From Acidobacteriota bacterium (GTDB lineage: Bacteria; Acidobacteriota; Blastocatellia; Pyrinomonadales; Pyrinomonadaceae), in contig JAIVJI010000079.1 of the NCBI GenBank assembly GCA_020200135.1, positions 1 to 64,000 of the forward strand: 64,000 nt of DNA, in the 5' to 3' direction. The notes below the pieces were generated by a model. The model was not told the origin of the DNA, made no database searches, and saw nothing but the letters and a program-made list of their open reading frames with translations. Position numbers and translations under genes: made by a program. The first letter of the stretch is position 1; every line of letters begins with the position of its first letter. Positions 54,520 to 63,119 of the stretch are shown here, piece after piece.

Positions 54520-55284
54520 TTAGTTCGGCGTGATCTGGCGGAGGAGGATGTTGCCCATCTGCTCGCGCGGCATGTCGAGGTTCATGACGAGCTGCTTGCC
54601 GCTGGCCGAGACCTTCATGCCGGAGAGGAGCGCGCCCTCGTCCGTGCCGCGCTTCATCAGGCGGCCGGCGTTGATGAGCATCCGGTAGCCGCGCGCCATC
54701 TCGTCGGCGCGCGCCTCCGAGGGCGCGTCCGAGGTCGTCAGCGTCTTGAAGCGCTCGCCGTCGAGCGTGAAGGTCATCCGCACGCGCGAGACGTCCGAGA
54801 GGAAGACGAGTGCGTGGCTGTCGTTGAGCGAGGCGACGAAGTCGCGCGCGACGGCGCTCATCACGGGGTCTGCGGTCGCGTCGCCCGTGATCCGGACGCC
54901 CGTGAGCGTGCCGTCCTCCCGGCGGTCGCCCTCGACGACGACGGACTGCGGCTTCGAGAGGTCGAGCTTGCCCTGCTCGTGCAGGCGGCGCGAGCGCGCG
55001 AGGAAAGCCTTGATGGGCTTGACGTCTACCTTCGTGTTCTCGGCCTTCGCCTTCTCGGCCCCGGCCTTCGGCGCCTCGGTCTTCGAGGTCTTCTTGACCC
55101 CGGCGTCGGAGGCGGCGACCCGGCCGCCGGCCTTGCGCGCCTGCGCGAGCGCCGCCCGCCCGCCCGGCACCAGCCCGAGGACGAAGGCGCCCAGCACGGC
55201 GAAGCGCGCCAGCATGCGCGCGGCGTCGGCGCGACCCTGCGTGGCGGCGTCGGCGTGAAAGATGTGGTTGAAAAATTCCCTCAT
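54520..55284 (-). CDS. Envelope protein, third of three tandem paralogs
   Basis: The 254-residue protein has one hydrophobic segment near residues 25-45 ([16 protein letters not shown]) and an Ala/Lys-rich linker. A domain of about 165 residues follows and is shared with the two genes upstream. Shared landmarks are [88 protein letters not shown] and [13 protein letters not shown]. It is the most diverged copy. I do not know the family; the context is envelope-associated. Transcription order is 57143 to 54520. Confidence 0.7.
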   Translation of the reverse strand: MREFFNHIFHADAATQGRADAARMLARFAVLGAFVLGLVPGGRAALAQARKAGGRVAASDAGVKKTSKTEAPKAGAEKAKAENTKVDVKPIKAFLARSRRLHEQGKLDLSKPQSVVVEGDRREDGTLTGVRITGDATADPVMSAVARDFVASLNDSHALVFLSDVSRVRMTFTLDGERFKTLTTSDAPSEARADEMARGYRMLINAGRLMKRGTDEGALLSGMKVSASGKQLVMNLDMPREQMGNILLRQITPN

Positions 55285-55319
55285 GTTCGTTCTTCGGTCG
55301 GCTCAGGTCTGCTCAGTCT

Positions 55320-56021
55320 TCAGTCCGGTTGCCCCTTCGCGGTCCTCTTCGCCAGCATGTCGGCGATCATGCGCGCGGCCTCGGCGCGCGACATCCCGAA
55401 GGTCATCTTAAACACTTTGCCCTCGGACGAGAAACCGAGACGCTCGTAGAGACTGCCCTCGTCCGTCCCGCGCTTGTTGATGGCCCCGACCCTGGCCAGC
55501 AGCCCGTAGCTTATGGCGTACCTCTCCGCGTCTGCCTCGGACGGCGTCTCGCACGCCACCAGCACCGAGACGTTCTGCCGGTCGAGCTTGAGCCCGAGCC
55601 GGACGGCCTTCACGCTTTCCAGCCCGCCGAGCACCCTGCTCTCGCTGAGGGCGGTGATGACTTGCCGCGCGAGTTCCGACAGTAGCTCGTCGGCCCCGGT
55701 GCGCCACTCTATCTTCACCGACTCGGGCTTGAGCCTGCCGTCCTCTGCGCGCTCGGCCGTCGCCGACACGTCGAGCACGGTGTCGGGGCCGAGCTTACCA
55801 CTTTCGACCAGCCGCTTGCCCTCGAGCGCGATGTCCTCGAACGACTTGACGTTGACCGTGAGCCGGCGCGGGGTGACGGACTCCCCGGTCTGCACCTCCT
55901 GCGCCGCCGCGAGTCCGGGGCAGAGGAGCAGCGCGGCGAGCGCGAGCGGAACCCGCGCCCGCCGCGCGTTCACGGCGGGCGCCCGGGTCTTTGTCTGCGA
56001 AGTCGGAGTCATGTTCCGCAC
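55320..56021 (-). CDS. Secreted envelope protein, second of three tandem paralogs
   Basis: The 233-residue protein has a signal peptide ending near residue 40 (LALAALLLCPGLAAA). It then has the shared domain: GKRLVESGKLGPDTVLDVSATAERAEDGRLKPESVKIEW, LARQVITALSESRVLGGLE, SEADAERYAISYGLLAR, KRGTDEGSLYERLGFSSEGK and MSRAEAARMIADMLAK. Unlike the first copy it lacks a membrane anchor, so it should be periplasmic. It begins 36 bases after the stop of the upstream paralog. Confidence 0.72.
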   Translation of the reverse strand: MRNMTPTSQTKTRAPAVNARRARVPLALAALLLCPGLAAAQEVQTGESVTPRRLTVNVKSFEDIALEGKRLVESGKLGPDTVLDVSATAERAEDGRLKPESVKIEWRTGADELLSELARQVITALSESRVLGGLESVKAVRLGLKLDRQNVSVLVACETPSEADAERYAISYGLLARVGAINKRGTDEGSLYERLGFSSEGKVFKMTFGMSRAEAARMIADMLAKRTAKGQPD

Positions 56022-56057
56022 GGCGGTCTCCTCAAGGCGCTTCGGCGGGCGCCGGCC

Positions 56058-57143
56058 TCAGCCCTTGTTCTGCGCGGCGGCCGCGTCCTTGGCGTCCTTC
56101 GCGGCCTTCTTGCTGAGGATGTCGGCGATCATCTTGCCAGCGGCGTCCTTCGGCATCTTGAAGGTGATGACGAAGCGGCTGCCGTCCTGGCTGACCTTCA
56201 TGCTCCGGTACAGCTCGGCGTCCTCGGTCCCGTCCCGCGCGACGCGCGCGCCGAGCAGGAGCAAGGCGTAGGCGTTGGCGACCTTCTCGGCCTCGGCCGC
56301 CGAGGGGAACTGGTTGCCGATGACGACCGCGATGTCCTGCTCGCCGACCTTGAGCGACATGTCCACGCCCTTCGCCCCTTCGAGCGCGCTGAGCATCTTG
56401 CTCTCGCTGACGGCCGTGATGACCTTGCGCGCCATCATCTCGGTCGTCGCGTCGGCCGGCGGCGTGTTCCACTTGATGTTGACCGACTCGGGCTTGAGCC
56501 TGCCGTCCGCGTCGCGCTCGGCCGTCGCGCTCACGTCCACCGCGCTGTTGACGTTGAGCTTGCCCTCGTCGAAGAGCTGCTTGCCCTCCTTGGCCAAATC
56601 CTCCCACGGCCCGGGGTTGATGCGCGGGCGCTTGACGCCGGTCTGCTTCTCGACCTCGTCCATCCGCGCCTCGGCGGCCTTGCGCGCCTCGTCGGTGGCG
56701 GGCGTCGGGCTGGTCTCGGGCGTCGGCGTGGCCTGCGCGACCTCCTCCGGCGTGGGCGCCGGCGCGGGCTTCGGCGTCCTCACGCGGCGCGGCCTGTAGA
56801 CGGGCGGCGGCGGCGCGGCCGGCTGCACCATCATCGGGTCGAGCTGCGTCGTCTCGGCGACCTCGGGCGCGCCGAAGTAGTCGGGCGGGTAGTAGAGCTT
56901 CTCGTGCGGCCCGAGCTGGATGATGGTGGCGCGCTGTCCCAGAAGGGTCTTGTCGTAGTCCTCGCGGACGAACTCTATCCCGGACATCGACGACGCGAGG
57001 TGGAGCAGCCCGCGCATCGCCGGGACGTAGACGACGGCGACGATGAAGAGCCCGTGCGCGACGACGGAGAGCGCCACGAGCCGCGACATCAGCGGCCAGC
57101 GCGGCACGCGGTTGACTTCAAAGGTGGCGAAAAGCTGAGACAT
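56058..57143 (-). CDS. TonB-like anchored envelope protein, first of three tandem paralogs
   Basis: The 361-residue protein starts MSQLFATFEVNRVPRWPLMSRL with a transmembrane helix at about 25-45 (LVALSVVAHGLFIVAVVYV). That opening resembles energy-transducer (TonB) N-termini. A Pro-rich stretch follows (QPAAPPPPVYRPRRVRTPKPAPAPTP). The C-terminal 190 residues are the domain shared with the next two genes (GKQLFDEGKLNVNSAVDVSATAERDADGRLKPESV, MARKVITAVSESKMLSALE, GTEDAELYRSMKVSQDG, MPKDAAGKMIADILSKK). In TonB proteins this position holds the receptor-binding domain; here it is a different fold. Role unknown. Confidence 0.75.
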   Translation of the reverse strand: MSQLFATFEVNRVPRWPLMSRLVALSVVAHGLFIVAVVYVPAMRGLLHLASSMSGIEFVREDYDKTLLGQRATIIQLGPHEKLYYPPDYFGAPEVAETTQLDPMMVQPAAPPPPVYRPRRVRTPKPAPAPTPEEVAQATPTPETSPTPATDEARKAAEARMDEVEKQTGVKRPRINPGPWEDLAKEGKQLFDEGKLNVNSAVDVSATAERDADGRLKPESVNIKWNTPPADATTEMMARKVITAVSESKMLSALEGAKGVDMSLKVGEQDIAVVIGNQFPSAAEAEKVANAYALLLLGARVARDGTEDAELYRSMKVSQDGSRFVITFKMPKDAAGKMIADILSKKAAKDAKDAAAAQNKG

Positions 57144-57282
57144 TCGTTAAAAACTCCGCCCGGTTCGCGCGCCCGGCCCGGGCCGCAAATCACGAAGCAT
57201 TAGACGCTTAATATCCCCCAGGCGTTGCGAAATACACACAAAAGTTAGCATTACGCGGCGGCTTTCCACAAAGTTCCTGCGG

Positions 57283-57297
57283 TACAATCTCACCCCA
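57283..57297 (+). promoter_or_regulatory. -10-like TACAAT just before the helicase start
   Basis: TACAAT at 57283-57288 ends eight bases before the ATG at 57297. If used, transcription would start at or within a few bases of the ATG, giving a leaderless message; no ribosome-binding site is visible. The -35 region is weak. Confidence 0.3.
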
Positions 57298-60161
57298 TGA
57301 CGCGCTCGCGCAAAGGAAACAAGGGACGCCGGCGCGGCGCCCCCCCGGGCCGCGAAGGCGGGCGCGAGGACGAGCGTCACGGCGTTGAACGCCGCGGGCG
57401 CGAAGGCGACACGCGCCGCCAACACGACACGCGCCAGCACGACGCGCGTCCACATCCCGGCGCACAGTCGCGCCCGACGGCGGCGGCCGCCGCGGCCGCC
57501 GACACGGCCTCGCGCGTCGCCTCGCGGCAGGCGCGCACGCGCCCCCTGAGGCAGCTCCTCGAAGGCATCGGCACGCCCGCGCCTGCGCCCTTCAGTCCCG
57601 ACCCTTTCCAGCTCGAAGCGCTCGCCGCGCTCGAACACGAGGACGTGCTCGTCACGGCGCCGACGGGGAGCGGCAAGACCTGGATCGCGCGCGAGGAGAT
57701 TCGGCGCCTGCTCGCCCAAGGCAAGCGCGCGTGGTACACGAGCCCCCTGAAGGCGCTGACCAACTCGAAGTACCACGAGTTCACGGCCGAGTTCGGCGAG
57801 GAGCAGGTCGGCATCCTGACGGGCGACCGCAAGGAGCGCTCGGACGCGCCGCTCATCGTCGGCACGACCGAGGTCTACCGCAACCAGCTCTTCGACGCGC
57901 TCAGGCGCGGCGAGCAGCTCCAGGCCGACCTCGTCATCCTCGACGAGGCGCACTACCTCGCCGACGAGGAGCGCGGCCACGTCTGGGAGGAGGCCATCAT
58001 CCTGACGCCGCCGCGCGTCCGTGTGCTCCTGCTCTCGGCCACGGTCGGCCGCGCCGAGGAGTTCGCCGACTGGATTGCGGAGGTGCGCGGCCACCCGTGC
58101 CGCGTCATCCCGCGCCCCGGCGCGCGCCCCGTCCCCCTGCGCGCGGCCTTCCTCTTTCCAGACGGCGGGCTCGCGCCGCTCTTCGACGAGCGCGGCCACT
58201 TCAACAACGAGATAGCGCGCTTCACGCAGACCTCGAAGAGCGAGCGGCAGGGCTCGCACGGCCGCTTCCAGCGCGGCGGGCCGCCGCCGCGGCGCTCGGG
58301 GATGCCCGAGATGCCGCCGTCGATTCTGCTCGCGGCGCTCGGCTCCTACGACCTGCTGCCCGCCATCGTCTTCCTCCCGACGCGGCGGCGCTGCGACGAG
58401 GCCGCCGCCGAGGCCGCCTGCGCGCCGCGGCGCGGGGCGGGGGCCGAGAGGCGCGAGGCGCGCAGGCGCGTGCTCGAAAGCTTAGCCGAGCAGTACCCGG
58501 AGGTGCGCAAGCACCGTCACTGGGACATGGTCCTGCGCGTCGGCGTCGCGTCGCACCACGCCGGCCACCTGCCCGCGTGGAAGCTCGCCATCGAGCGTCT
58601 GATGAGCGCGGGACTGCTCGACGCAATCTTCGCGACGATGACCGTGGCGGCCGGCGTCGACTTCCCTGCGCGCACGGTCGTGCTCGAAAACATAGACGTC
58701 AGACGCGGGCGCGGGTGGCAGACGTTAACCGCCTCGGAGCTACAGCAGATGACCGGGCGCGCGGGCCGCCGGGGGCGCGACCGCGTCGGCTTCATCGTCG
58801 CCGCGCCCGGCCTCCACCAGAACCCGCAGAAGCTCGCGACGCTTTTGCACGCCGACCCCGACCCGCTGGAGAGCCAGTTCCGCGCCACCTACACGACGCT
58901 GCTCAACCTGCTCGACGCCTACGGCACGTTCGCGCAGGTGCGCGAGATCGCCGAGCGCAGCTACGCGCGGCGCGACGCGGCCGAAGAGGTGGCGCGCATC
59001 GAGGGGGCGCGCGCCGGGGCGGAGAAGCGCCTGCGGGCGAAACTGTCGGAGGCGGGCTGCGACATGCCGCCGGACGTGGCGCTGGGGCTCGAACGGCTGG
59101 CGAGCGCGCGCTCGCGGCTGCTCGAAGACGCGCCGCAGACGCGCACGGACGCGTACCTGCGCTGGCTCGACAAGGAGGTCGTGGCCGGGCGCGTCGTCTC
59201 GGTCGGTCGGGGCAGCCGCCGCCTCGTCTTCGTCACCGAGCGGCGCGGCGACGGGCTCGCCGGCGTGCGCGACAACGGCCGGCGCGTCACGCTGGCGCTC
59301 GAACGCGTGGGCCGCGTGTGGGAGGAGACGTACCCGCTCAACGAGGCGGCGCGCGACGCGGCCTTCGAGCTGGTGCAGTCGAACCGCGCGACGCCTTTGC
59401 GCGAGCCGAGCCTGCGCGCGGCGCGCTCGCCGAACGAGGAGGCCGTCGCGCTCATCAACGACCTCATCGAGTCGCTCGCGGGCGGCGACGGCGAGCGCAC
59501 GCGGTGCGAGGAGGCTCTGTGGTCTGTGATGCAGGAGGCCGAAAGTATCGAGCGGCTCGGGCGCAGGCTCGAATCGGTGCGCGGCGAGGTGTGGCAGCCC
59601 TTCGAGCGTCGCGCGCGCGCGCTCCACCACTTCGGCTACCTCGACTTCTTCGCCGAGCGCGTCACCGGGCGCGGGCGCTGGCTCGCCGACCTGCGGCTCG
59701 ACCGCCCGCTGCTGGTCGGCGAGGCCATCGGGCGCGGGCTGTTCGCCTCGCTCGACGCGCCGCGCGCCGCCGGGCTGATGGCCGCGCTCGCCGCCGACGC
59801 CGAGCGCGACTACGGCGAGCTCGAGCTTGACGACGCGCTCATCACCGCGCTCGCCAAGTTCGACCGCATCGCTTACGACGTGGCGACCGTCGAGTGGCAG
59901 CAGGAGATAGAGCCCGCGCCCGAGATCAACTTCTCGGCCGCCGCGACGGCCGCGCGCTGGGCCGCCGGGATGGACTGGCCCACGCTCGTCCGCCGCACGC
60001 GCGCCGAAGAGGGCGACCTCTTCCGCATGCTCTCGCGCACGGGCGAATCGCTCCTGCAAGTCTCCAACCTGACGGAGGCGCACCCGGAGGCCGCGCGCGT
60101 CGCCGCGCAGGCCGCCTCCGCCGTCCTGCGCGAGCCCGTGCGCTCCGAGGCCGCCGTGTGA
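57297..60161 (+). CDS. Ski2/Mtr4-like DEAD/DEAH-box helicase
   Basis: The 954-residue superfamily 2 helicase has an Arg-rich, probably disordered N-terminus (1-85). It is followed by motif I APTGSGKTWIA at 121-131, motif Ib GTTEVYRNQLF, motif II DEAHYLA, motif III LLLSATV, and motif VI QMTGRAGRRGRDRVGF. GVASHHAGHLPAWKLAIE and GVDFPARTVVLENID are typical of the Ski2-like branch. The second half (about 540-954) is helical and resembles the ratchet and accessory domains of that branch. Substrate (RNA or DNA) cannot be read from sequence. A TACAAT lies directly upstream. Confidence 0.87.
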   Translation: MTRSRKGNKGRRRGAPPGREGGREDERHGVERRGREGDTRRQHDTRQHDARPHPGAQSRPTAAAAAAADTASRVASRQARTRPLRQLLEGIGTPAPAPFSPDPFQLEALAALEHEDVLVTAPTGSGKTWIAREEIRRLLAQGKRAWYTSPLKALTNSKYHEFTAEFGEEQVGILTGDRKERSDAPLIVGTTEVYRNQLFDALRRGEQLQADLVILDEAHYLADEERGHVWEEAIILTPPRVRVLLLSATVGRAEEFADWIAEVRGHPCRVIPRPGARPVPLRAAFLFPDGGLAPLFDERGHFNNEIARFTQTSKSERQGSHGRFQRGGPPPRRSGMPEMPPSILLAALGSYDLLPAIVFLPTRRRCDEAAAEAACAPRRGAGAERREARRRVLESLAEQYPEVRKHRHWDMVLRVGVASHHAGHLPAWKLAIERLMSAGLLDAIFATMTVAAGVDFPARTVVLENIDVRRGRGWQTLTASELQQMTGRAGRRGRDRVGFIVAAPGLHQNPQKLATLLHADPDPLESQFRATYTTLLNLLDAYGTFAQVREIAERSYARRDAAEEVARIEGARAGAEKRLRAKLSEAGCDMPPDVALGLERLASARSRLLEDAPQTRTDAYLRWLDKEVVAGRVVSVGRGSRRLVFVTERRGDGLAGVRDNGRRVTLALERVGRVWEETYPLNEAARDAAFELVQSNRATPLREPSLRAARSPNEEAVALINDLIESLAGGDGERTRCEEALWSVMQEAESIERLGRRLESVRGEVWQPFERRARALHHFGYLDFFAERVTGRGRWLADLRLDRPLLVGEAIGRGLFASLDAPRAAGLMAALAADAERDYGELELDDALITALAKFDRIAYDVATVEWQQEIEPAPEINFSAAATAARWAAGMDWPTLVRRTRAEEGDLFRMLSRTGESLLQVSNLTEAHPEAARVAAQAASAVLREPVRSEAAV

Positions 60162-60224
60162 GATTCGAGATTTGAAATTAACGCCCTGCACCTTCGGGAC
60201 AGTTTTTGCATCAGACTCTGAGCC

Positions 60225-60857
60225 ATGAGTGATGAAGTCAAGGGGGAGCCGGTCGTCTACGTGGCGCTCGGCGATTCGACGGGGGCGGGCGTCGGGGCGC
60301 GCAGGGGCGGCGGCTACGTGGCGCGTCTGTTACAGCGCGTCGAGCGCGTGCGGCCGGGCTCGCGGCTCGTCAACCTGTGCGTGAGCGGCGCGGCGAGCGC
60401 CGACGTGCTGCGCTCGCAGGTCGGGCGCGTCGGCGCCGAGTCGCCCGCGCTCGTCACGCTCTGCGTCGGCATCAACGACGTGACGCGGCAGGTGTCGCCC
60501 GAGCAGTTCGCGCGCAACTTCGACGAGATAGTCGCGCGCCTGCGCGCGCAGACCGGCGCGCCCGTCGTCGTCTCGAACCTGCCCGACGTCTCGCACGCGC
60601 CCGCCGTCCCAGAGTTCCTGCGTGCGGGCGCGCGGCAACGCATACAGGAGTTCAACGCGCTCGTCGCCGGGGCGGCCGCGCGCCACGGCCTCTTCCTCGC
60701 CGACGCCTTCGAGAAGAGCGCCGCCGTCATCCCCACGCACCCGGAGTTCTTCTGCCCCGACGGGTTCCACCCGTCCGACGAGGGCTACGAGTTCTGGGCC
60801 TTCGAGATGTGGCCGGTCGTCAAGCGCGCGCTCGGCGTGGCGGAAGCCCGGCCGTGA
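60225..60857 (+). CDS. SGNH/GDSL-family hydrolase
   Basis: The 210-residue protein is a lipase/esterase-type SGNH hydrolase. The nucleophile serine is in VYVALGDSTGAGVG, the oxyanion glycine in SGAASADVL, the oxyanion asparagine in CVGINDVT, and the catalytic Asp/His in FCPDGFHPSDEGYEFWA. No signal peptide is visible, so it is probably cytoplasmic. It starts 63 bases after the helicase stop. Substrate unknown. Confidence 0.88.
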   Translation: MSDEVKGEPVVYVALGDSTGAGVGARRGGGYVARLLQRVERVRPGSRLVNLCVSGAASADVLRSQVGRVGAESPALVTLCVGINDVTRQVSPEQFARNFDEIVARLRAQTGAPVVVSNLPDVSHAPAVPEFLRAGARQRIQEFNALVAGAAARHGLFLADAFEKSAAVIPTHPEFFCPDGFHPSDEGYEFWAFEMWPVVKRALGVAEARP

Positions 60858-61046
60858 GCGAGGCGCGTGCGCGGGCGAAAGGCAAACTGCGAAAAGCGGA
60901 CGGGTTCGGGGTCAAATAGCGAACGCCCTCAAGTCGCGTCCGGGCTTTCCGCCTTTGCCTTTGCCCCACCGCTTCTTTAAGATTGTCTGGCGCGGAACGT
61001 GCCTGGTGGTTTGGCCGTATGGCTTGTGGAAGGAGGTTCTCCACTG

Positions 61047-61337
61047 ATGGCTGACACACACGATTCAAGGTACAAGACCGGCAACCCTCTCTGCGACGCG
61101 GTGCGCTTCCTGTGCGACGCCTCGTTCGCCGTGCTCCCGGCGGACGCGGCGCGACAGTTGGGCGAGTTCGAGAAAAACTTCTGGGGCGGCGTCCGCTGGT
61201 TCGCCGACAAGAACATCGGCTGGGTTGACGACAGCCTCGCCGCGGCCGAGCGGCTGCGCGAGGAGTGGCGGCGGCGCCACTGCCCGCCCGCGCCCGAGCC
61301 GCTCACCTCAACCCCGCCGCCCGAGGGCGTCGGTTAA
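61047..61337 (+). CDS. Small soluble protein, unknown function
   Basis: The 96-residue protein starts at the ATG at 61047, behind a good GGAGG site. It reads MADTHDSRYKTGNPLCDAVRF and continues with FAVLPADAARQLGEFEKNFWGG and KNIGWVDDSLAAAERLREEWRRR. It is a helical protein with a Pro-rich tail and no signal peptide. The two cysteines (PLCDAVRFLCDA) are seven residues apart. I do not recognise the family. It is co-directional with ispH, which begins 66 bases later behind a hairpin. Confidence 0.65.
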   Translation: MADTHDSRYKTGNPLCDAVRFLCDASFAVLPADAARQLGEFEKNFWGGVRWFADKNIGWVDDSLAAAERLREEWRRRHCPPAPEPLTSTPPPEGVG

Positions 61338-61348
61338 TTTGGAAGGGA

Positions 61349-61393
61349 AGTCGTCGGCCGTTAGCTCTTAAATTTAGCTGACGGCCGACGGCT
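61349..61393. repeat. Heptamer-type hairpin just upstream of ispH
   Basis: The left arm at 61349-61366 contains GTCGTCGGCCGTTAGC, and the right arm at 61376-61393 contains GCTGACGGCCGACGGC. They pair at 16 of 18 positions around a nine-base loop. The stem ends ten bases before the ispH ATG at 61404, where the ribosome-binding site should be. Confidence 0.7.
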
Positions 61394-61403
61394 CTGAGCC
61401 AAG

Positions 61404-62246
61404 ATGCAAGTTTTACTGGCCGAAGAGTACGGGTTCTGTTTCGGGGTCGAGCGCGCGGTCGAGATGGTCGAGGGCGCGCTGGCCGAGGGCGCGAACGTGC
61501 GCACGCTCGGGCCCCTCATCCACAACACGCAGGAGATCGAGCGGCTGGAGTCGAAGGGCGTGAGCACCATCGACGCGCCCGGCGAGGTCTCCGGGGGTCT
61601 GACCGCGGTCATCCGCGCGCACGGCGTCACGCCCGAGGTGCAGCGCGAGCTGGAAGAACGCGCCGACCGCGTCATCGACGCGACCTGCCCGTTCGTGACC
61701 AAGGTGCAGAAGCTCGCCGAGCGCGCCGCGCGCGAGGGGCGCGACGTGGTCGTGGTCGGCAACCCCGACCACCCCGAGATGATCGGCGTCGTCGGCTACG
61801 CGCCCGGCCACTCGCACGTCGTGCGCGACGCCTCGGAGGTGGCCTCCCTGCCGCCGCTGCACGCGCCGCTCGTCGTCTCGCAGACGACCCTGAAGCTCAA
61901 GACCTTCCTCGACGCGGCCGACGCCGTGCGCGCGAAGGCCGACTCGGAGCCGCAGATCGTCAACACCATCTGCTCGGCGACGCGCGACCGGCAGGACGCG
62001 GCGCGCTCGCTCGCCGGCCACGTCGACGCCTTCTACGTCATCGGCGGCAAGCACTCCTCGAACAGCCTCAAGCTCCTCTCGGTCTGCAAGGAGCAGTGCG
62101 CCAAGAGCTTTCTCATCGAGACGCCCGACGAGATCAACGCCGAAGACCTCGCCGGAGCCGCGCGCGTCGGCGTCACCGCCGGCGCCTCCACTCCCAACTG
62201 GCTCATCGAACAGGTCGTCGCGCGGCTGCGCGGGATGGGACAGTAA
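61404..62246 (+). CDS. ispH: 4-hydroxy-3-methylbut-2-enyl diphosphate reductase
   Basis: The 280-residue protein is the last enzyme of the MEP isoprenoid pathway and makes IPP and DMAPP. The three iron-sulfur cysteines are present: EYGFCFGVERAVEM (Cys12), IDATCPFVTKVQ, and NTICSATRDRQ. The substrate-binding RAHGVTPEVQ, GNPDHPEMIGVVGY, GGKHSSNS and GVTAGASTPNWLIE blocks are all intact. The start follows a hairpin, and the stop is followed at once by a perfect 36-base palindrome. Confidence 0.96.
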   Translation: MQVLLAEEYGFCFGVERAVEMVEGALAEGANVRTLGPLIHNTQEIERLESKGVSTIDAPGEVSGGLTAVIRAHGVTPEVQRELEERADRVIDATCPFVTKVQKLAERAAREGRDVVVVGNPDHPEMIGVVGYAPGHSHVVRDASEVASLPPLHAPLVVSQTTLKLKTFLDAADAVRAKADSEPQIVNTICSATRDRQDAARSLAGHVDAFYVIGGKHSSNSLKLLSVCKEQCAKSFLIETPDEINAEDLAGAARVGVTAGASTPNWLIEQVVARLRGMGQ

Positions 62247-62326
62247 GAGAGGCTTAGATAAAAGGCCGGGGGCCGGTTGAAGAACCTAAACTTCAACCGG
62301 CCCCCGGCCTTTTATCTAAGCCTCTC
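62247..62326. repeat. Perfect 36-base palindrome with 8-base loop
   Basis: The left arm 62247-62282 begins GAGAGGCTTAGATAAAAGGC and is the exact complement of the right arm 62291-62326. The loop is AACCTAAA. Part of the arm consists of GGCCGGG/GGCCGGT heptamers. It begins one base after the ispH stop and ends 15 bases before the stop of the convergent gene, so it would fold in both transcripts. Confidence 0.9.
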
Positions 62327-62340
62327 GTCCCCGGCTTCTA

Positions 62341-62982
62341 CTAAAAGTCGTCTTCCATCTCGTCGGCCTGTAGGAGCGCGCTGACGACGATGCGCGCCTC
62401 TTCGGACTCGTACTCGTCGGCCTGTGATTCGAGCGCGGTGCGCGCCGTGTCGGCGTCCACGGGGTCGCCGAGCAGCGCGACGAGCATCGCGGTCGGCAGT
62501 TGCAGCAGCGCCTCCTGCGCGACGGCGCGGACGGCCGGGTTGAGGTGGCGCGCCGTCTCGCACAGCTCGCTCGGCGCGAGCCGCGCCGACATCACGTCGG
62601 CGATCTCGTCCACGCGCGCGTAGTCTTTGACGAGCAGTGCGCGCTCGAGGAGCTGCGCGAAGACCTCGGAGGAGCGCGCCTCGCGGTTGAGCACGGCCGC
62701 GCAGGTCTCGGTCATGCGGCGCAGGTCGCGCGACTGCTCGGCGCTCAGCGCGTCGGCGCCCGCCTCGGCGGCGCGCTCGTCGAGCGCGGCCAGCAGGCGG
62801 CTCAGCTCCCACTCGGAGCGCGCGTCGTATGTGCTCTCGTGGCGTGAGGGCGTGGCGGTGGCGGCCGGGCCTTGAGGCGGCGCCGTCATCGAGAGGGCGC
62901 GCTCGACCATGCTGCGCGTCGAGGGTCTCAGACCCTGCCACACGCTCGCCACGCGCGCTCCGAAATCCTCAATCGTCATCAC
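62341..62982 (-). CDS. Helical protein, unknown function
   Basis: The 213-residue protein starts at the ATG at 62982 (MMTIEDFGARVASVWQGLRPSTR). The N-terminal 50 residues are polar. The rest is helical: LSRLLAALDERAAEAGADAL, RRMTETCAAVLNREARSSEVF, RHLNPAVRAVAQEALLQLPTAMLVALLG. It ends in an acidic tail (ADEMEDDF). The HEAT-like character and Ala/Glu content recall the protein at 49584, but I cannot show homology by eye. No signal peptide or membrane segment. Confidence 0.65.
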   Translation of the reverse strand: MMTIEDFGARVASVWQGLRPSTRSMVERALSMTAPPQGPAATATPSRHESTYDARSEWELSRLLAALDERAAEAGADALSAEQSRDLRRMTETCAAVLNREARSSEVFAQLLERALLVKDYARVDEIADVMSARLAPSELCETARHLNPAVRAVAQEALLQLPTAMLVALLGDPVDADTARTALESQADEYESEEARIVVSALLQADEMEDDF

Positions 62983-63031
62983 TTCAAAACTCTTCCCGCG
63001 ACCCTTGAGGCGGCCGAACGGCGGATACTAT

Positions 63032-63119
63032 AACACCGTAAACCGTGAACCGTGAACCGTGACAGGAGAAGTCAGGTGCTTCTTCTTGTCGCGGTTCGCG
63101 GTTCACGGTTTACGGTGTT
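63032..63119. repeat. Heptamer palindrome, GTGAACC family, copy 3
   Basis: The left arm 63032-63064 and right arm 63087-63119 pair over 33 positions with two mismatches. Units are GTAAACC, GTGAACC and GTGAACC. The 22-base loop begins GGAGAAGTCAGG, close to copies 1 and 2. It lies between two minus-strand genes and touches the stop codon at 63120. Confidence 0.9.

Noticed and set aside
57297-57560. Separate small basic protein at the helicase N-terminus
   Set aside because: The Arg-rich segment is in frame with the helicase, has no stop, and similar disordered extensions are common.
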